Source of the DNA: Marthasterias glacialis
Lineage: Eukaryota > Echinodermata > Asteroidea > Forcipulatida > Asteriidae
Direction: 5' to 3'
NCBI GenBank assembly: GCA_911728455.2
Contig: OU452223.1
Coordinates: 17,975,802 to 18,039,801 of the forward strand
Length of the DNA: 64,000 nucleotides
The first letter of the stretch is position 1. Each line of letters starts with the position of its first letter. A program made the position numbers and the translations under genes. The notes beneath the pieces are model-generated. The model was given only the letters and a program-made list of their open reading frames with translations. It searched no databases and was not told where the DNA came from. Positions 61,807-64,000 of this stretch are shown piece by piece.

Positions 61807-63080
61807 TTTGAAATAAGAGCAATATACAGCTCAGTTTCCAATCAGAGTTTCCTGCCAGGCAAACACATGTTGTCGGCCTGAACACAGAGGCTAAGACCTA
61901 GGCTCAACAAAAACCACAAAAGGTCCAGATTTCACCCCTAGAATAGAACACCCGATAATCAGCCGTAGGAGGTGGGAAAAAAAAACTCACAATGGGCCAA
62001 GATTTTGGAACATACTGTAATTAATACGCCATGCTTTCTCATTTACAGACATGCCCTCATGTGCTGGATGAAAGCATAGGGCTGGTGGCTTTACTAAGTC
62101 CTGTTCACACCAGAGCCCACAAAGCAGGCATTCCTGGCTACATTTTCACATGCTTGTAAAATGTAGCAAAATTGTCTTATGTGAAAGGTCTCCAGCAATG
62201 GTTGCTCAACATTCCCTTCCAAATCAAAAATTAAAGATGTATTTATAATTTTTGTTAATATGATGGTTAACCATTACTCAGGGACAGTTTTAGAGATAAA
62301 TTTATTGGATTAACTGACACATTTTTTTGTTGACTTGTCTTGACTTTATTACTTGAGAATAAACATTTTTTATTTTTATTTTTAATACAATTTAAATACA
62401 ATTTGTAATACAACTTAACCAAATCACAGTAGATATCAAAGTCATGGATGTAAATTCTGCGCTATTTATTTGTAAACTCCAAAGTATTGACAATCTTTTT
62501 GTTGCCTGTGGCAGAGCCTTGAAAAGGTGTGACGGATTTGCGTAGTTTTTTTTTCATTGTATTTTTGTCCTTCGATTGGCCTATTATCACACCTTCCTTT
62601 GTATGTCGTTTTGGTCATCAGTTGTGGTGTCATTGCCTAATGTCAGAGAATAATTTCAATCATTCAAGTTCCGGGTTGATTACAAATTCGCTGTTTCACT
62701 TTGCCTTGATTGATTCTTATACTTGGTTTTGTTCACTCACGATTGTTGTGGTACTGAAGGGGATGGTGGGGGTAGATGTTTATTTGTTATGGAACATTCG
62801 GCAGTGAGGATTCATCAAAGTGGTTTTTATTGACTGTAACATGTTCATATTATTACCTTGTTTTGAATTTGAAACCATCAAGGTGTTACATTCTGAGTAT
62901 TCCATCAACAGAATGGAAGTATATTTACTTTATTTTAAAAAATGAAATTGTTCCTTTTTGTTGAAATGAACTTACAAAATAACCGAATACCTGTCAAAAT
63001 GACAAAACCTCATTAGCCTCTTTGTAGGTTTATTAGTGAGAGTATGTCTCTAAAACTTGGGGACTGAATTGGTAGTACTT
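59363..63080. other. Anonymous sequence
   Basis: No gene recognised. It includes an A26 run (61779-61804). The region 60590-60975 is open on both strands but lacks any recognisable protein feature. A small perfect hairpin (GGGGGCTT...AAGCCCCC) lies near 60901-60924. Confidence 0.45.
61779..61804. repeat. Poly(A) run, 26 bases
   Basis: Uninterrupted A26. It might be the tail of an old plus-strand retroposed sequence, but nothing upstream is recognisable. Confidence 0.8.
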
Positions 63081-63215
63081 CTTGAAAACTTAGCTTTACG
63101 CCTCAGCCTTAACCCAGTTGCCAAAAAGTCTTGAAGACTTAACTTTACGCCTTTACCCAGTTGCCAAAAAGTCTTGAAAACTGAACTTTACGCCTTAACC
63201 CAGCTGCCAAAAAGT
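63081..63215. repeat. Three-copy tandem repeat, 43-49 bp unit
   Basis: Copies at 63081-63129, 63130-63172 and 63173-63215 share CTTGAAAACT, CTTTACGCCT, ACCCAGTTGCCAAAAAGT. The first copy has six extra bases (CAGCCT duplication) and the others differ by a few substitutions. Confidence 0.92.
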
Positions 63216-64000
63216 CTTGGCAGGATTAGTTTCCCTTTCAGCAAGTAGTCTCCCCCTCAACAGAAAAAAAAAGAGTTTCAAAGAAGATATATTTGCTCGT
63301 GTGTTTTCAATTCAATTGTTATACCTCTACCCTCCATAGGGTTAGGGGTGCGTATGTTTGCTCTCTCTCTCTGTTATTCCTCGATCTTCTAAAGGGTTTG
63401 GGGTGCATGCACTCTGCACATTGGTGCGCCTAGGGGTGTGACCACCCATGTGTGATGCACCCCCATTGCGAGGTGAATTCATGCCTTGAAGAAGTGAGTG
63501 AAATATTGTAAAGAAAAGTGTCTAAATCGGAGTGGTTCATGACATACATTGCCTGTGGGTATTTAGAGGTAGACCACCCTCACGTTTTATATATATATAT
63601 ATATTTTTTCTTTTATAGAGTGTTCATTTGACAATTTGAAAGTTAGCGTTCGGAGTTGACAGTTTGGAAGAAATTTGTTTTTGGACAGCGTAACAGCATT
63701 CCAATGTAGAGAGGCTCATCAAACATGACTTATTGATTGTTGGTGGGGGGTTTTTCCTCAGTGGGAATGGGGGGTCGTACCCTTTCATGAAAATATCTAT
63801 TTTGGTCCCTTGTGTAAATCAGTTAATTTGGAGACACAGGCCTATTTTATGATTTACAATGGATGGCACCATCGTTTCTTAGTGTTTAATCACCGGGTTT
63901 TAGTCCCTTTTGTCATGGGTGCCAAGATCCCTGTCTCCCACCCAAACAGGGCCTGTCTTTTAACTTTAGGATGGATTGTCAGTGTCTGCAATGTGAAACT
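63216..64000. other. Anonymous sequence to window end
   Basis: Nothing coding is seen. Contains an (AT)n run at about 63588-63604 and a short CT run near 63362. Confidence 0.5.

Overview
This window looks like AT-rich (roughly one third G+C by eye), intron-dominated genomic DNA from an animal. The copied-and-decayed repeats, the tRNA-derived SINE-like sequences, the many small terminal-inverted-repeat (TIR) elements and the poly(C)/poly(G) runs fit a marine invertebrate deuterostome, and an echinoderm such as a sea star is my best guess. The species is an inference from repeat style; no rRNA or mitochondrial marker is present to prove it.

The only gene I can name is on the plus strand, in the first quarter. 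Three consecutive exons (11595-13484, 15287-15500, 16424-16519) have matching splice phases and canonical GT/AG borders. They encode the Ser/Pro/basic-rich middle and the start of the first coiled coil of a neuron navigator (NAV / UNC-53 / Sickie family) protein, a microtubule plus-end and cytoskeleton regulator of axon growth and cell migration. The N-terminal part and the C-terminal AAA+ ATPase part are not recognisable here, so the window holds a central slice of a very large gene. Everything after 16519 is probably a giant intron of at least 47 kb, unless a candidate exon listed under findings proves real.

Layout: 1-11594 is an upstream intron or flank with a small GGGCCC-ended MITE and a poly(T) run. 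In 11595-16519 the NAV exons are separated by introns that hold two long foldback elements and two degenerate MITE copies. 16520-22470 is intron carrying a decayed copy of part of the first NAV exon at about 19.07-19.27 kb. In 22475-23720 a diverged repeat array is split by the 3' end of a non-LTR retrotransposon. 23720-36800 is largely anonymous. 36809-42558 contains a 590-bp sequence present twice, the second copy bracketed by two identical 106-bp repeats. 43259-64000 holds more MITE-like foldbacks, a third SINE-like copy, two minisatellites and a tract that resembles a decayed reading frame.

Beyond the NAV exons and the LINE tail, none of the open frames shows recognisable homology, and most are chance frames in intron sequence. 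No CRISPR, operon, tRNA gene or rRNA gene is visible. The most interesting material is the recent structural change inside the NAV introns: exon-fragment duplication, ectopic templated insertion with flanking duplication, and nested transposon insertion.
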